The notes under the pieces: generated by a model | Told to the model about the DNA's origin: nothing | The model's database searches: none | Seen by the model: only the letters and a program-made list of their open reading frames with translations | Shown: positions 8,612 through 17,803 of the stretch, piece by piece | Numbering within the stretch: the stretch's first letter is position 1 | Layout of the letters: each line of letters opens with the position of its first letter | Program-made: the position numbers and the translations under genes | Assembly: GCA_025350055.1 (NCBI GenBank) | Contig: JANXYK010000028.1 | Location: 1-64,000 of the forward strand | Source of the DNA: Gammaproteobacteria bacterium | GTDB lineage: Bacteria; Pseudomonadota; Gammaproteobacteria; Steroidobacterales; Steroidobacteraceae | DNA length: 64,000 nucleotides | Reading direction: 5' to 3'

Positions 8612-11443
8612 TCAAGCCGTGTGGCGCAGTTGCGGGAGTTCGGCGGCGCGACGGCCGCGCAGCAGGTTGGTAATTTCCGCCGCGGGCGCTGGGCGTGCAA
8701 AGTAAAAGCCTTGCGCAAAATCGCAGCGGCGCTCACGCAGGAATTCCAGCTGTTCCATAGTCTCGACACCCTCGGCCACCACCTGCTTGCCGAGCGCGTG
8801 CGCCATCGTGATCATGGTTTCAGCGAGCGTCGCGGCCGTGATGTTGGTGGCCACGCCCTCGACAAAGGAGCGATCGATCTTGATGGCGTGCACCGGGTGC
8901 GCGCGCAGGTAGCCGAGCGAGGAATAGCCGGTGCCGAAATCATCGAGCGAGAGGCGCACGCCGAGTGCCGCCAGCCGGCGCAGGGTCACCAGCGCCTCAT
9001 CGTCGGCAAACACGGACTCGGTGAGTTCGATCTCCAGGCGTTCGGGCGGAATCCGGGCGCGCTCGAGCGCATTGCGCACCAGCTTGGGGAAGTCGGGCTG
9101 GCGCAACTGCTGCACCGACACGTTCAGCGCCAGGCGCGGCGGTGCAATGCCTTCGGCACACCACTGCGCCAGCTGCTCGCAGGCGGCCTCGAGCACCCAG
9201 GCGCCGATATCGACGATCAGGCCGCTCTGCTCCGCGGCCGGCACGAACTCGGCCGGAAAACGCATGTTCTCGCGCGGTGGCTGCCAGCGCAGCAGCGCCT
9301 CCAGGCCAGAGAGCCGGCCATCGCCGAGCGCGTACTGTGGCTGGTAGTACAGCGAGAACTCGCGCCGTTGCAGCGCGCGATACAGGCCGCTCTCCGCCGC
9401 CAGCGCCGGCATCTTCTGCATGGCGCGATCGTAGAACACGGCGCGCGAGCGGCCGGTTTCCTTGGCGCGGTACATCGCGAGATCCGCGTTGCGCATCAGC
9501 TCGTCGAGCTCGGCGCCATCGTCGGGAAACAGCGTGACGCCAATGCTGGCACGTACGAAATAATCGCGGCCGCCGATGTTCACCGGCTGCTGCAGAAGAT
9601 CGATGAGCCGATCGGCCACGCGGCGCGCGCCCTCGGCATTGCCGACGCTGCGCAGGATCACGGTGAATTCATCGCCGCCCAGGCGCGCCACCGTGTCGCC
9701 ATCCTTGACGCAGGAGCGCAGCCGCTGCGCCACGATCTGCAACATCTGGTCGCCGGCGCCGTGACCCACGGTGTCGTTGACCTTCTTGAAGTGATCCAGG
9801 TCGACGTACAGCAAGGCGCCACGGTGCACGCCTTCAGAGGCGCTGACCAGTTCCTGCGACAGGCGGTCGCGGAACAGCAGGCGGTTGGGGAGCGAAGTGA
9901 GCGGATCGAAGTGTGCCTGGCGATACAGCTGCTCGCCGCGCGCGCTGTTGGAGAGCGCCACACCGATGCGCGCCGCGCATTCAGTGCCGTAGCCGGCCAC
10001 CTCGGCCCCCACGGCCGGCGCGCCGCGATAGCCGACCGCGAGCGCCGCGACCAATGAATCCTGCGAGATCACCGGCCACACCCAGAAGAATTCGGAGCCG
10101 CCCTCGCGCAGGGGCTCGATCAGGCTGTGCCGGCCCGACTCGAAGCGCGCGATCGTGAGACCCGTGCGTTCCTGGAACAGTTGCGAAAGCAGCGCCGGAT
10201 CCAGACTGATGCGGCTGATCAGCGCCGGCGTGCCGTGGTTGGACACATAGGCGCGGCCGTACTCGATGGCATCCCGGTCGAACAGCACCAGCATCGCGCC
10301 ATCGCAGCCGGTGATGTGCCCAACGCGATCCAGCAGGCGATCGAGGCAGGACTCGAGCTCCTCGGTCTCGAGCAGCATGCGATCGATCTCGTTGAGACTC
10401 GCCAGCCCGCGCATGCGGGCCTCGAGGGCGGTGATGGTGGCGTTGAAGTCCTGCGCCAGGCGCCGCGGTTCGTCCGCGGCATGGGCGCAGGCCACGTGCT
10501 GGTAGCGGCCGTTGGCCAGTTCGCGCAGGCTCGTGCGCAGCGCATCGAGTGTCGGTTGCCACAGGTGCTGCAGGTACCAGCCCAGCACCGCGATCAGCAG
10601 CAGCGCACCCAGTACCAGCGGCCACAGGGCCTTGCCCACCGGCTGCCAGACCGAAGGCAGTGTGCTGGCCGGCATGCCGACCACGATCGTCCAGCGGCCG
10701 GCGGTGAGATGGACTTCATCGGGCAGCACCGGCAGCACGGCGCCGCGCCACTCCATGCCGCCCAGGCTCCAGGAGCGCAGCGCACTGTCCTGCTGCGTGC
10801 CCAACACCGAGAGCCGCTCGCGCGAGAACATCGCCAGCAGGTCATGCGGTACTTCGCCGCTGGCCATTAGCAGCGCGCCATTGCCATCGAGCACCGCGAG
10901 CAGCCGGTGCGAGCGCGGGAACTCGTCCATGCCCTGCCACAGCCAGTCGCGATTGAGCTCCATGATCGCCAGCGTGCTGCCATTGGCGATCACCGCACGC
11001 ACCATATAGAGGTTCGAGTGCAGGTCATCGCGCGAACCGTTGCGCAGCAGCGTCTGGCCGCCGCGCAGTGCCAGCCGGTCGCTGGCGCTCAGATCCACGG
11101 GCATATGTTCGAAGGTGACATCGGCGAGCATCACGCCTGCGATGGCTGCGGAGTGCGCCAGGCGCTGGCGCAGCACGAAGCCCGAGACGCCGGCATCGCC
11201 GCCTACGGCAACGTGGGCAATGGATTCCGCCGCCAGCAAGCGCGTGCGCAGTTCGCGCGCGTAATCGCGACTGACATTGACGATGCCATCGAGCGCGTGC
11301 TGCTCGTTGCTGTCAGCAATGGTGCGTACGGTGCTGAAGTAGGTGGCGAGCAACAAAGCCGCCGACAGCAGGGCCATCGCCAGCGTCACGCGGCGGCGCA
11401 TCGTCGATCCGACGGCAGATTCGGTCAGCGGCATTATCGGCAC
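8612..11443 (-). CDS. Membrane sensor with HAMP-like, GAF, GGDEF and EAL domains (c-di-GMP turnover)
   Basis: The 943-residue protein has transmembrane helices near residues 19-38 and 268-288, with a periplasmic sensor region between them. A HAMP-like linker, a GAF-like domain (about 370-510), GGDEF (about 515-680) and EAL (about 690-930) follow. The cyclase motif RLGGDEF is intact near residue 589; the inhibitory site reads KDGD rather than RxxD. The EAL motif (GLEALLRW), the Asn in LALNVS, the Glu in IELTES, DDFGTGYSS, the Lys in IKIDRS and EGVE are all present. Both making and degrading c-di-GMP are therefore possible. The start is GTG 11443, but ATG 11434 or 11401 is equally possible. It ends 128 bases before the c-di-GMP riboswitch aptamer. 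Confidence 0.92.
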   Translation of the reverse strand: MPIMPLTESAVGSTMRRRVTLAMALLSAALLLATYFSTVRTIADSNEQHALDGIVNVSRDYARELRTRLLAAESIAHVAVGGDAGVSGFVLRQRLAHSAAIAGVMLADVTFEHMPVDLSASDRLALRGGQTLLRNGSRDDLHSNLYMVRAVIANGSTLAIMELNRDWLWQGMDEFPRSHRLLAVLDGNGALLMASGEVPHDLLAMFSRERLSVLGTQQDSALRSWSLGGMEWRGAVLPVLPDEVHLTAGRWTIVVGMPASTLPSVWQPVGKALWPLVLGALLLIAVLGWYLQHLWQPTLDALRTSLRELANGRYQHVACAHAADEPRRLAQDFNATITALEARMRGLASLNEIDRMLLETEELESCLDRLLDRVGHITGCDGAMLVLFDRDAIEYGRAYVSNHGTPALISRISLDPALLSQLFQERTGLTIARFESGRHSLIEPLREGGSEFFWVWPVISQDSLVAALAVGYRGAPAVGAEVAGYGTECAARIGVALSNSARGEQLYRQAHFDPLTSLPNRLLFRDRLSQELVSASEGVHRGALLYVDLDHFKKVNDTVGHGAGDQMLQIVAQRLRSCVKDGDTVARLGGDEFTVILRSVGNAEGARRVADRLIDLLQQPVNIGGRDYFVRASIGVTLFPDDGAELDELMRNADLAMYRAKETGRSRAVFYDRAMQKMPALAAESGLYRALQRREFSLYYQPQYALGDGRLSGLEALLRWQPPRENMRFPAEFVPAAEQSGLIVDIGAWVLEAACEQLAQWCAEGIAPPRLALNVSVQQLRQPDFPKLVRNALERARIPPERLEIELTESVFADDEALVTLRRLAALGVRLSLDDFGTGYSSLGYLRAHPVHAIKIDRSFVEGVATNITAATLAETMITMAHALGKQVVAEGVETMEQLEFLRERRCDFAQGFYFARPAPAAEITNLLRGRRAAELPQLRHTA

Positions 11444-11543
11444 TGGCTGGGGTAACTACAGCCAATTTAACGAATGCCGGAGGCTCAGCCCTGCGCGCCA
11501 GATCACGCAATGGGTACTTAATACACGCCTTGTGCGAAGCGCG

Positions 11544-12239
11544 TCACACTCGGGCCGGCAATCGGCCGGTGCGCGCCAGGCTCAGCATGCTGGCGTAGCT
11601 GTAGCGATGTACTCCTTCGCGCCCGCTGCGCGCCGCGGCGCGCATGGCAGCCGCCACGACGCGCGCGTCGATGGCGCGGTAACGCGTGTATTTTCCGAGC
11701 AGCAGCGGATTGAACAGCGGCAGTGTCCAGCGGGCCAGCGTCTCGAGGACGCGCCGCTGCCGACGCTCGCCCATCAGCAGACCAGGCTGCAGCAGATACA
11801 GCGCGCGATAACGCAAGGCTTCGAGTGCCGTTTCAGTCTCGCCCTTGATGCGCAGGTAGAAAGTACGCGAGGCCGGATCGGCGCCCACTGAACTCACGAC
11901 CACCATTGTCTGCGCACCGGCAGCCTGTGCACCGCGCGCGAAGCTCAGCACCAGGTCATGATCGACCGCGCGGAAGGCCTGTTGCGAACCGGCTTCGCGG
12001 CGCGTGGTGCCCAGGCAGCAATAGGCATCGTGGCAAGCGAGCCCTTTCATCTCGCTCTCGAGATTGGCAAAACGCAGGATGCGATTTACGAGCCGCGGCG
12101 ACTCGATCGACAGTGGCCGGCGCGTCAGCGCGATCACGCGCGAATAATCACCCGAATCGATCAGCACGCGCACCAGCGCCAGGCCCACCATGCCGTTGGC
12201 GCCGGCCACCAGCGCAATCCGGTTGCTGTCTGCCTGCAT
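11544..12239 (-). CDS. NAD(P)-binding Rossmann protein, TIP30/YbjT-like
   Basis: The 231-residue protein opens with a dinucleotide-binding motif GANGMVG near residue 14. Family-typical CLGTTRREAGS and VVSSVGADPASRTFYLRIKG follow, with Ser and the YxxxK triad in the second. It resembles atypical short-chain reductase-like proteins related to mammalian HTATIP2/TIP30. The substrate is unknown; most relatives are annotated only as oxidoreductases or NAD-dependent epimerase-like proteins. It lies alone on the minus strand between the GGDEF-EAL gene and the radical SAM gene, with about 60 bases on the 3' side of the latter. Confidence 0.83.
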   Translation of the reverse strand: MQADSNRIALVAGANGMVGLALVRVLIDSGDYSRVIALTRRPLSIESPRLVNRILRFANLESEMKGLACHDAYCCLGTTRREAGSQQAFRAVDHDLVLSFARGAQAAGAQTMVVVSSVGADPASRTFYLRIKGETETALEALRYRALYLLQPGLLMGERRQRRVLETLARWTLPLFNPLLLGKYTRYRAIDARVVAAAMRAAARSGREGVHRYSYASMLSLARTGRLPARV

Positions 12240-12298
12240 TGGCGAGAGCTTAACCCGCGCCGCAACACGTTGTAACGCTGCGTGTGGCGCGCAGCCTT

Positions 12299-13363
12299 CT
12301 AGAGGGCGAATTCCATCTGGCCACCGCTGCGGGATACCCGGAACAGCTCGGTGGTCAGCGCCTGGGTGCGCTCGGTATTCAGGTTCAGCCGGCGGCAGGC
12401 CAGCTCGAAACGCGAGCGCAGCAAAGCCGCCCAGGGCCCGGTGCCACGCATGCGCTGGCCGAAAGCCGGGTCGTAATCCTTGCCCCCGCGGGACTGCTGC
12501 ACCAGCGACATCACGTGTGCGGCGCGTTGCGGGTAATGCTCGGCCAGCCAGTCACGGAACAGATCCTTGATCTCGTGCGGCAGCCGCAGCAGCACATAGC
12601 CGGCGCGCGTGGCACCGGCCCCTGCGGCGGCCTCGAGCAGGCGTTCGAGCTCGGCATCATTGATGGCCGGGATCATCGGCGCAGTCATCACGCCCACGGG
12701 AACGCCCGCGACCGCGAGCGCACTGATTGCCCGCAGCCGTGCCGCCGGGGACGCCGCGCGTGGTTCGAGCTTGCGTTTGAGTTCAGCATCGAGCGTGGTG
12801 AAGCTCACGTAGACATGGGTCAGGTTGAGCCTGGCCAGCTCGGTGAGCAGGTCGAGATCGCGCAGGATCAGCGTGCCCTTGGTGATCACATTCACCGGAT
12901 GGCGCGCGGCCAGCAACACCTCGAGTATCGAACGCGTGACACGCAGGCGCTGCTCGATCGGCTGGTACGGATCGGTATTGGCGCCCAGCATGATCGGGCT
13001 GCAGCGATACGACGGGCGCTCGAGCTCGGCGCGCAACAGACGCGCGGCATCGGCCTTGTAGAACAGGCGGGTTTCGAAATCGAGGCCCGGCGACAGATCG
13101 ACATAGGCGTGGCTGGGGCGCGCGTAACAGTAGACGCAGCCGTGCTCGCAGCCCCGATAGGGATTGATCGACTGCTCGAAGGGAATGTCGGGCGAGTCGT
13201 TGCGGCTGATGATCGAGCGCGCCGCCTCGGGCCGGATCTCGGTGGCGATCGAGTCGGGCACCTCCTGCTGGTACCAGCCGTCGTCTTCAGCCTGCTTCGC
13301 GCGGCCAATGAAACGCGCCGGCGGATTGCTCAGTGCGCCGCGACCCTTGAATGCCTGCCCCAT
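12299..13363 (-). CDS. PA0069-type radical SAM protein
   Basis: The 354-residue protein contains CEHGCVYCYARPSH near residue 71, a CxxxCxxC [4Fe-4S] and SAM site. The preceding NPYRG and following SYRCSPIMLGANTDPYQPIE are characteristic of the PA0069/Rv2578c family, which is distantly related to spore photoproduct lyase. The reaction is unknown. Motifs expected for SAM binding, such as GTLILRD and the beta-strand VSFTTLD, are in place and the length is normal. It starts at ATG 13363 and shares the strand and a 25-base gap with the MFS gene upstream, so cotranscription is possible. Confidence 0.9.
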   Translation of the reverse strand: MGQAFKGRGALSNPPARFIGRAKQAEDDGWYQQEVPDSIATEIRPEAARSIISRNDSPDIPFEQSINPYRGCEHGCVYCYARPSHAYVDLSPGLDFETRLFYKADAARLLRAELERPSYRCSPIMLGANTDPYQPIEQRLRVTRSILEVLLAARHPVNVITKGTLILRDLDLLTELARLNLTHVYVSFTTLDAELKRKLEPRAASPAARLRAISALAVAGVPVGVMTAPMIPAINDAELERLLEAAAGAGATRAGYVLLRLPHEIKDLFRDWLAEHYPQRAAHVMSLVQQSRGGKDYDPAFGQRMRGTGPWAALLRSRFELACRRLNLNTERTQALTTELFRVSRSGGQMEFAL

Positions 13364-13388
13364 GGGAGTACTGTACGGATATACAGCT

Positions 13389-14612
13389 TCAGTGCAAGTG
13401 CTTCAGCCGACGCAGCGGCGGGAACAGGAACACCCAGCTCACGGCTACCGCCAGCGTCAGCGCGCCGCCGATCACCACGGCGGGCACGGTGCCGAACCAG
13501 CTGGCGGTCAGGCCCGATTCAAATTCGCCCAGTTCGTTGGAGGCGCCGATGAACATGGAATTCACCGCACTCACCCGCCCGCGGATTTCATCCGGGGTCG
13601 CGATCTGTACCAGGATAGCGCGGATGTAGACGCTGATCATGTCGCCGCTCCCGCTGATCAGCAGCACCGCGAACGAGAGCGCGAAGCTGCGCGAGAGGCC
13701 GAACACGATCATGCACACGCCGAACACCGCCACGCCGCCGAACAACCAGCTGCCGACGTTATCGCGGATCGGCCGCAGCGCGAGCGTGACGCCGGCGATT
13801 GCCGCGCCGGCACCTGGTGCGGCACGCAGCAACCCCAGGCCCACGGGCCCCGTGTGCAGCACATCACTCGCGTACACCGGCAGCAGTGCGACGACACCGC
13901 CGAACAGCACCGCGAACAGGTCGAGCGAGATCACCCCGAGCACCAGGCGATTGTGCAGCACGAAGCGCAGGCCCTCGAGAAAGCGGCGCGTGCTGCCGAT
14001 CGCGGGCGGCGTGGGCGCGCGCGTCGGCGCGTGGATCAACCCCATCGCGACGCTCGTGAGCGCGAACAGCACGAGGCAGGTGCCATAGACCGCGCGCGGA
14101 CCGATCAAGTACAGCACGCCACCCAGCACCGGACCACCGACGGTGGCGATCTGATAGAACATGGAATTGAGCGCCACGGCGCCGCCGAATTCCTCGCGCG
14201 TCACCAGCTGCGGCAACATGGCCTGCATCGCCGGCGTCCAGAAGGCATGCGTGGCGCCGAACACGCCGAGCAGCAGATAGATCGGCCACACACTGTGGAG
14301 CGGCGTGGCGCTCACCAGTAGCAGCGCCAGCGCGCACAACGCTTCTATCGCATAAGCGATCACGATCACGATGCGCCGCTCGGCATGGTCGGCCACATGG
14401 CCACCGACCAGCACCAGCGTCACGAAGGGCAGGAAGGCGCTGAGGCCCGCAAAACCCAGCGCCAGCGGATCGTGCGTGATCGCGTACACATGCCAGCCAA
14501 CGCCGACCACCAGCATCTGCGCGCTCAGCGTGCCGCACAGCCTGCCGATCGCGTAGCAGGCCGGATTGCGCCGGCGCAGGCTCGCGAGCGCCGCGCTGCC
14601 CGATTGCTGCAT
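13389..14612 (-). CDS. MFS transporter, EntS-like
   Basis: The 407-residue protein is almost wholly hydrophobic, with about 12 predicted membrane spans, and belongs to the major facilitator group related to EntS-type exporters (for example GHVADHAERR after the second span, and RGRVSAVNSMFIGASNELGEF late in the protein, read in two parts). The substrate cannot be read from sequence and no siderophore genes are nearby. I chose ATG 14612; a TTG at 14618 would give two more residues and overlap the ilvA stop by four bases. The close packing with ilvA suggests transcription from the ilvA side. Confidence 0.87.
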   Translation of the reverse strand: MQQSGSAALASLRRRNPACYAIGRLCGTLSAQMLVVGVGWHVYAITHDPLALGFAGLSAFLPFVTLVLVGGHVADHAERRIVIVIAYAIEALCALALLLVSATPLHSVWPIYLLLGVFGATHAFWTPAMQAMLPQLVTREEFGGAVALNSMFYQIATVGGPVLGGVLYLIGPRAVYGTCLVLFALTSVAMGLIHAPTRAPTPPAIGSTRRFLEGLRFVLHNRLVLGVISLDLFAVLFGGVVALLPVYASDVLHTGPVGLGLLRAAPGAGAAIAGVTLALRPIRDNVGSWLFGGVAVFGVCMIVFGLSRSFALSFAVLLISGSGDMISVYIRAILVQIATPDEIRGRVSAVNSMFIGASNELGEFESGLTASWFGTVPAVVIGGALTLAVAVSWVFLFPPLRRLKHLH

Positions 14613-14614
14613 GC

Positions 14615-16132
14615 TCAACCCGCCAGGAAGCTGCGATAGGCGAGGTTGGTCGTCTCTTCGGTATAGGGGAAACCCAGCTCTTTCAGGTGCAGCAGGAACT
14701 CTTCGCGCTCCTGCTTCGGCACCTGGATGCCCGCCAGCACGCGACCATTGTCCGAACCGTGATTGCGATAGTGAAACAGCGTGATATTCCAGTTGCTGCC
14801 GATCGCCCGCAGGAAGCGCAGCAGCGCACCCGGGCGCTCAGGGAACTCGAAGCGGTACAGCAGTTCGTCGTGCAGGTCGTTGCCGAGGCCGCCGACCATG
14901 AAGCGCACATGGAGCTTCGCCATTTCGTTGCTGCTCATGTCGACCACGCCGAAGCCGGCCGCGCGCAGTCGCGCACTGACCGTGGCGCAGTCTTCCTGGC
15001 CGGCACCGACCGAGAAGCCGACGAACAACCGCGCGCGCTCGGTGCCCTGGTAGCGGTAGTTGAATTCCGTGACGCTGTGCTGGCCCAGCGCTTCGCAGAA
15101 GCGCAGGAAACTGCCGCGCTGTTCGGGGATCTCGACCGCCAGCAATGATTCGCGACCCGCGCCGAGATCGGCGCGTTCGGCGATGTGACGCAGGCGATCG
15201 AAGTTCAGGTTGGCACCGCTGCAGATCGCCACCAGGCGCTGGCCGGCCGTGTTCGGGCGCGCCACGTACTGCTTGATGCCGGCCACGGCGAGCGCGCCCG
15301 AAGGCTCGAGTATCGCGCGCGTATCCTCGAACACATCCTGGATCGCGGCACAGATCTGGTCGGTGTTGACCAGCAATATCTCATCGACATAGCGGCGCGC
15401 CAGCGCGAAGGTTTCCTCGCCCACGCGTCGCACCGCGACGCCATCGGCGAACAGACCCACGCGCTCGAGCGTCACGCGCTGCCCGGCGCGCAGCGAATCA
15501 TGCATGGCCGCCGACTCCTCGGGCTCGACACCGATGATGCGCACGCGCGGATACACCTGCTTCACGAACGCGGCGATGCCCGAGATCAGCCCGCCGCCGC
15601 CCACGGGCACGAAGATCGCATCGAGCTCGCCGCCGGTCTGGCGCACGATCTCCATGCCGATGGTGCCCTGCCCCGCGATTACATCCGGATCGTCGAAGGG
15701 ATGCACGAAGGCCAGGCCCTGCGCGCGTGCCAGTTCGAGCGCGTGCTCATGGGCCTCATCGTAGACGTCACCGTGCAGCACCACTTTGCCACCGAGGTCA
15801 GAGACCGACTGCACCTTGATGGGTGGTGCGGTCTGGGGCATCACGATCACCGCACGCACGCCGCGCTTGCGCGCCGCCAGTGCCACGCCCTGCGCGTGAT
15901 TGCCCGCCGAGGCGCAGATCACCCCGCGCGCCGCGACCGCGCTGCTGAGGTGCGAAATCTTGTTGTAGGCGCCGCGCAGCTTGAAGGAAAACACCGGCTG
16001 CAGGTCTTCGCGCTTGAGGCGCACTTCGACACCCAGGCGGCGCGAGAGCCGCGGCGCAGCGTCCAGGGGTGATTCGATGGCCACGTCGTAGACGCGTGCC
16101 TTGAGTATGCGTTGCAGGTAGTCATCGTCCAT
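14615..16132 (-). CDS. ilvA: Threonine ammonia-lyase, biosynthetic
   Basis: The 505-residue enzyme makes 2-oxobutanoate from threonine, the first committed step to isoleucine. The PLP lysine is in SFKLRGAYNK near residue 55 and the glycine-rich phosphate loop is PVGGGGLISG. Two ACT-like regulatory segments follow (LLAVEIPEQRGSFLRFCEAL, and FPERPGALLRFLRAIGS), as in isoleucine-inhibited IlvA. The start at ATG 16132 matches the family N-terminus; a GTG at 16147 would add five residues. ilvB/ilvH lie about 3.5 kb away but are not in the same operon. Confidence 0.95.
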   Translation of the reverse strand: MDDDYLQRILKARVYDVAIESPLDAAPRLSRRLGVEVRLKREDLQPVFSFKLRGAYNKISHLSSAVAARGVICASAGNHAQGVALAARKRGVRAVIVMPQTAPPIKVQSVSDLGGKVVLHGDVYDEAHEHALELARAQGLAFVHPFDDPDVIAGQGTIGMEIVRQTGGELDAIFVPVGGGGLISGIAAFVKQVYPRVRIIGVEPEESAAMHDSLRAGQRVTLERVGLFADGVAVRRVGEETFALARRYVDEILLVNTDQICAAIQDVFEDTRAILEPSGALAVAGIKQYVARPNTAGQRLVAICSGANLNFDRLRHIAERADLGAGRESLLAVEIPEQRGSFLRFCEALGQHSVTEFNYRYQGTERARLFVGFSVGAGQEDCATVSARLRAAGFGVVDMSSNEMAKLHVRFMVGGLGNDLHDELLYRFEFPERPGALLRFLRAIGSNWNITLFHYRNHGSDNGRVLAGIQVPKQEREEFLLHLKELGFPYTEETTNLAYRSFLAG

Positions 16133-16159
16133 GTACCTATCGTACACGGACTAAGGGGC

Positions 16160-17734
16160 TCAGCCGCTGTTCGTCACCGGGCCTGAGTGGCCCGCGGCTT
16201 CGGCCTGCGGCTTGAGTATGTAGCGGAATCCGGTCTTGCCGATCGTCACCAGGTCGCCCTCGGCGAGTTGCTGGCGCGAGACGCGCACGCCATTGACGTA
16301 CACGCCATTGGTACTGTTCAGATCCTCGAGCACGGTACCGCTGGCGGCGACCAGCACGACCGCGTGATGGCGGCTGATGAAATCCGCGTCGATGCACAGA
16401 TCGTTGTCGGGCGTGCGGCCGATGGTGGTGGTACGCCGCAGCAGGTGCACAATGCCGGTATCGCCCTCGCTGCGCACCAGCAGGCGCATCTGGCCATCGA
16501 GCGTGGGGTGCGCACCGCTGGCCGCAGCGCTGGCCGCTGGCGCGTTGAAATCGCCAGTAACGGAGTACGACTCCAGCGCCGCGAGGTCGCGCCGGGCGGC
16601 ACGCTCGCTGGCCTCGCGCTCGGCAGTCACTTCACGCTCGGCATTCGCCAGTTTGGCGCGCAGCGCGGTTTCATTGCTCTCGAGCCTGGCGATGCGCGCG
16701 GCGCGCTGCTGCTGTTCGTTTTCGTGCGTGCGGATCAGATCTTCGGCAGCCGCGAGATCGCCACGCAAGGCTTCGATGCCTAGCTGCGCGGCGCGCAGCT
16801 GTTCGTGCAATACCCGCAGCGCCTCGCCATGATCGGCGGCATCGCGCTCCAGGCCCGCAACGTTGCCGAGCGCCTGCTCCTGACGTTGCTGTGCACTCAC
16901 CGCCGCTTCCTGCGCCCGGGTGAGCGCCAGGTTCAGTTCCTCGGCACGCGCCTGCTGGGAAGCGCACTGGGCCAGCGCACGCGCCGTTTCATCGCGCGCA
17001 AAGTTGGTCTCGGCATGTACGCTGTCAACTTGCGCGCGCGCCACCGCCAGTTCACTGGCCTGCGCCGCGAGGCGCGCATCGCGCTCATCGACCAGCGCCT
17101 CGCGCTCGCGGAACATTGAATCGTAGAGGTGGCGCTGGCCCTCGAGATGCTGCAACGCCTCGCTATGTGCCGCGCTCTGGCGCCGCAATTCGGCCAGGTC
17201 GCTCTGCGCGCGTGCCAGCGCAGACTCGCGCTGTGTGCGCTCGCGTTCCCAATCCTGTTGCTGCGTCGAGAGCTGCAGGGTCTGGCGCTCGCGTACTTTG
17301 TCGACGCTGCCGAGCTCGGCCTGTACGCGCTCCAGGCGCGCACGCAGTTCATCGCGCTCCGCTTCGCCGAGCCGATGCTGCTCTGCACGTGTGGCCAGTT
17401 CCTTGCCCAGTTCTTTGAGTCGCACCAGGCCCGCGGCGTGTTCGACGGCATGCGCGTCCGCGGCTTCGTTGGCGAGCTTGAGGGCCGCGGAGTGCGCGGC
17501 AGCTTCCTGCAAGTGCGTGGGAGCAGGCTGCGGCAGCACCTGGGAAAGATTCGTGGGCAGCACCGGGCGCTGCATTTCCTCGGTAACGGCGCTCGCGGCC
17601 AGGTCACTGGCGGCCAGCTGAGGTGCGACCCAGGTATCGGTCGGGCCATCGAGCGCCGCGGGGAGACTCGGCAGCTCGACGGTATCGTCCAGATCGTCGC
17701 TCACCGGCAAGACCCGGTGTTTGTTGGTGCTCAT
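16160..17734 (-). CDS. FHA-domain protein with long coiled coil
   Basis: The 524-residue protein has a disordered N-terminus, a long Ala/Glu/Arg/Gln-rich coiled coil (about residues 100-390) and a C-terminal FHA domain (about 425-500). The FHA core residues are present: IGRTPDNDL, SRHHAVV and NSTNGVYVNG. FHA domains bind phosphothreonine peptides, so the protein probably scaffolds a Ser/Thr-kinase-dependent assembly. No kinase or phosphatase gene is in the window. There is no signal peptide. It starts at ATG 17734 and is separated from the hydrolase-like gene upstream by 69 bases. Confidence 0.88.
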   Translation of the reverse strand: MSTNKHRVLPVSDDLDDTVELPSLPAALDGPTDTWVAPQLAASDLAASAVTEEMQRPVLPTNLSQVLPQPAPTHLQEAAAHSAALKLANEAADAHAVEHAAGLVRLKELGKELATRAEQHRLGEAERDELRARLERVQAELGSVDKVRERQTLQLSTQQQDWERERTQRESALARAQSDLAELRRQSAAHSEALQHLEGQRHLYDSMFREREALVDERDARLAAQASELAVARAQVDSVHAETNFARDETARALAQCASQQARAEELNLALTRAQEAAVSAQQRQEQALGNVAGLERDAADHGEALRVLHEQLRAAQLGIEALRGDLAAAEDLIRTHENEQQQRAARIARLESNETALRAKLANAEREVTAEREASERAARRDLAALESYSVTGDFNAPAASAAASGAHPTLDGQMRLLVRSEGDTGIVHLLRRTTTIGRTPDNDLCIDADFISRHHAVVLVAASGTVLEDLNSTNGVYVNGVRVSRQQLAEGDLVTIGKTGFRYILKPQAEAAGHSGPVTNSG

Positions 17735-17803
17735 GATTGCAGCGCAGTCTACGCCAAGGCTTTGGCGCCGGCCCCCGCCTGGGTTGAAACTGCGAAGTGC
17801 TTC

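Noticed and set aside
8489-10057. Plus-strand frame of 522 codons opposite the GGDEF-EAL gene
   Set aside because: It lies antisense to intact GGDEF and EAL motifs and crosses the riboswitch promoter region; its composition is that of a shadow.
11444-11543. Possible second GEMM riboswitch upstream of the GGDEF-EAL gene
   Set aside because: The minus strand has GGGCTGAGCCTCCGG, which resembles part of the core, but GGACGCAAA is missing and no closing AGCGGGGTT follows, so it looks like chance.
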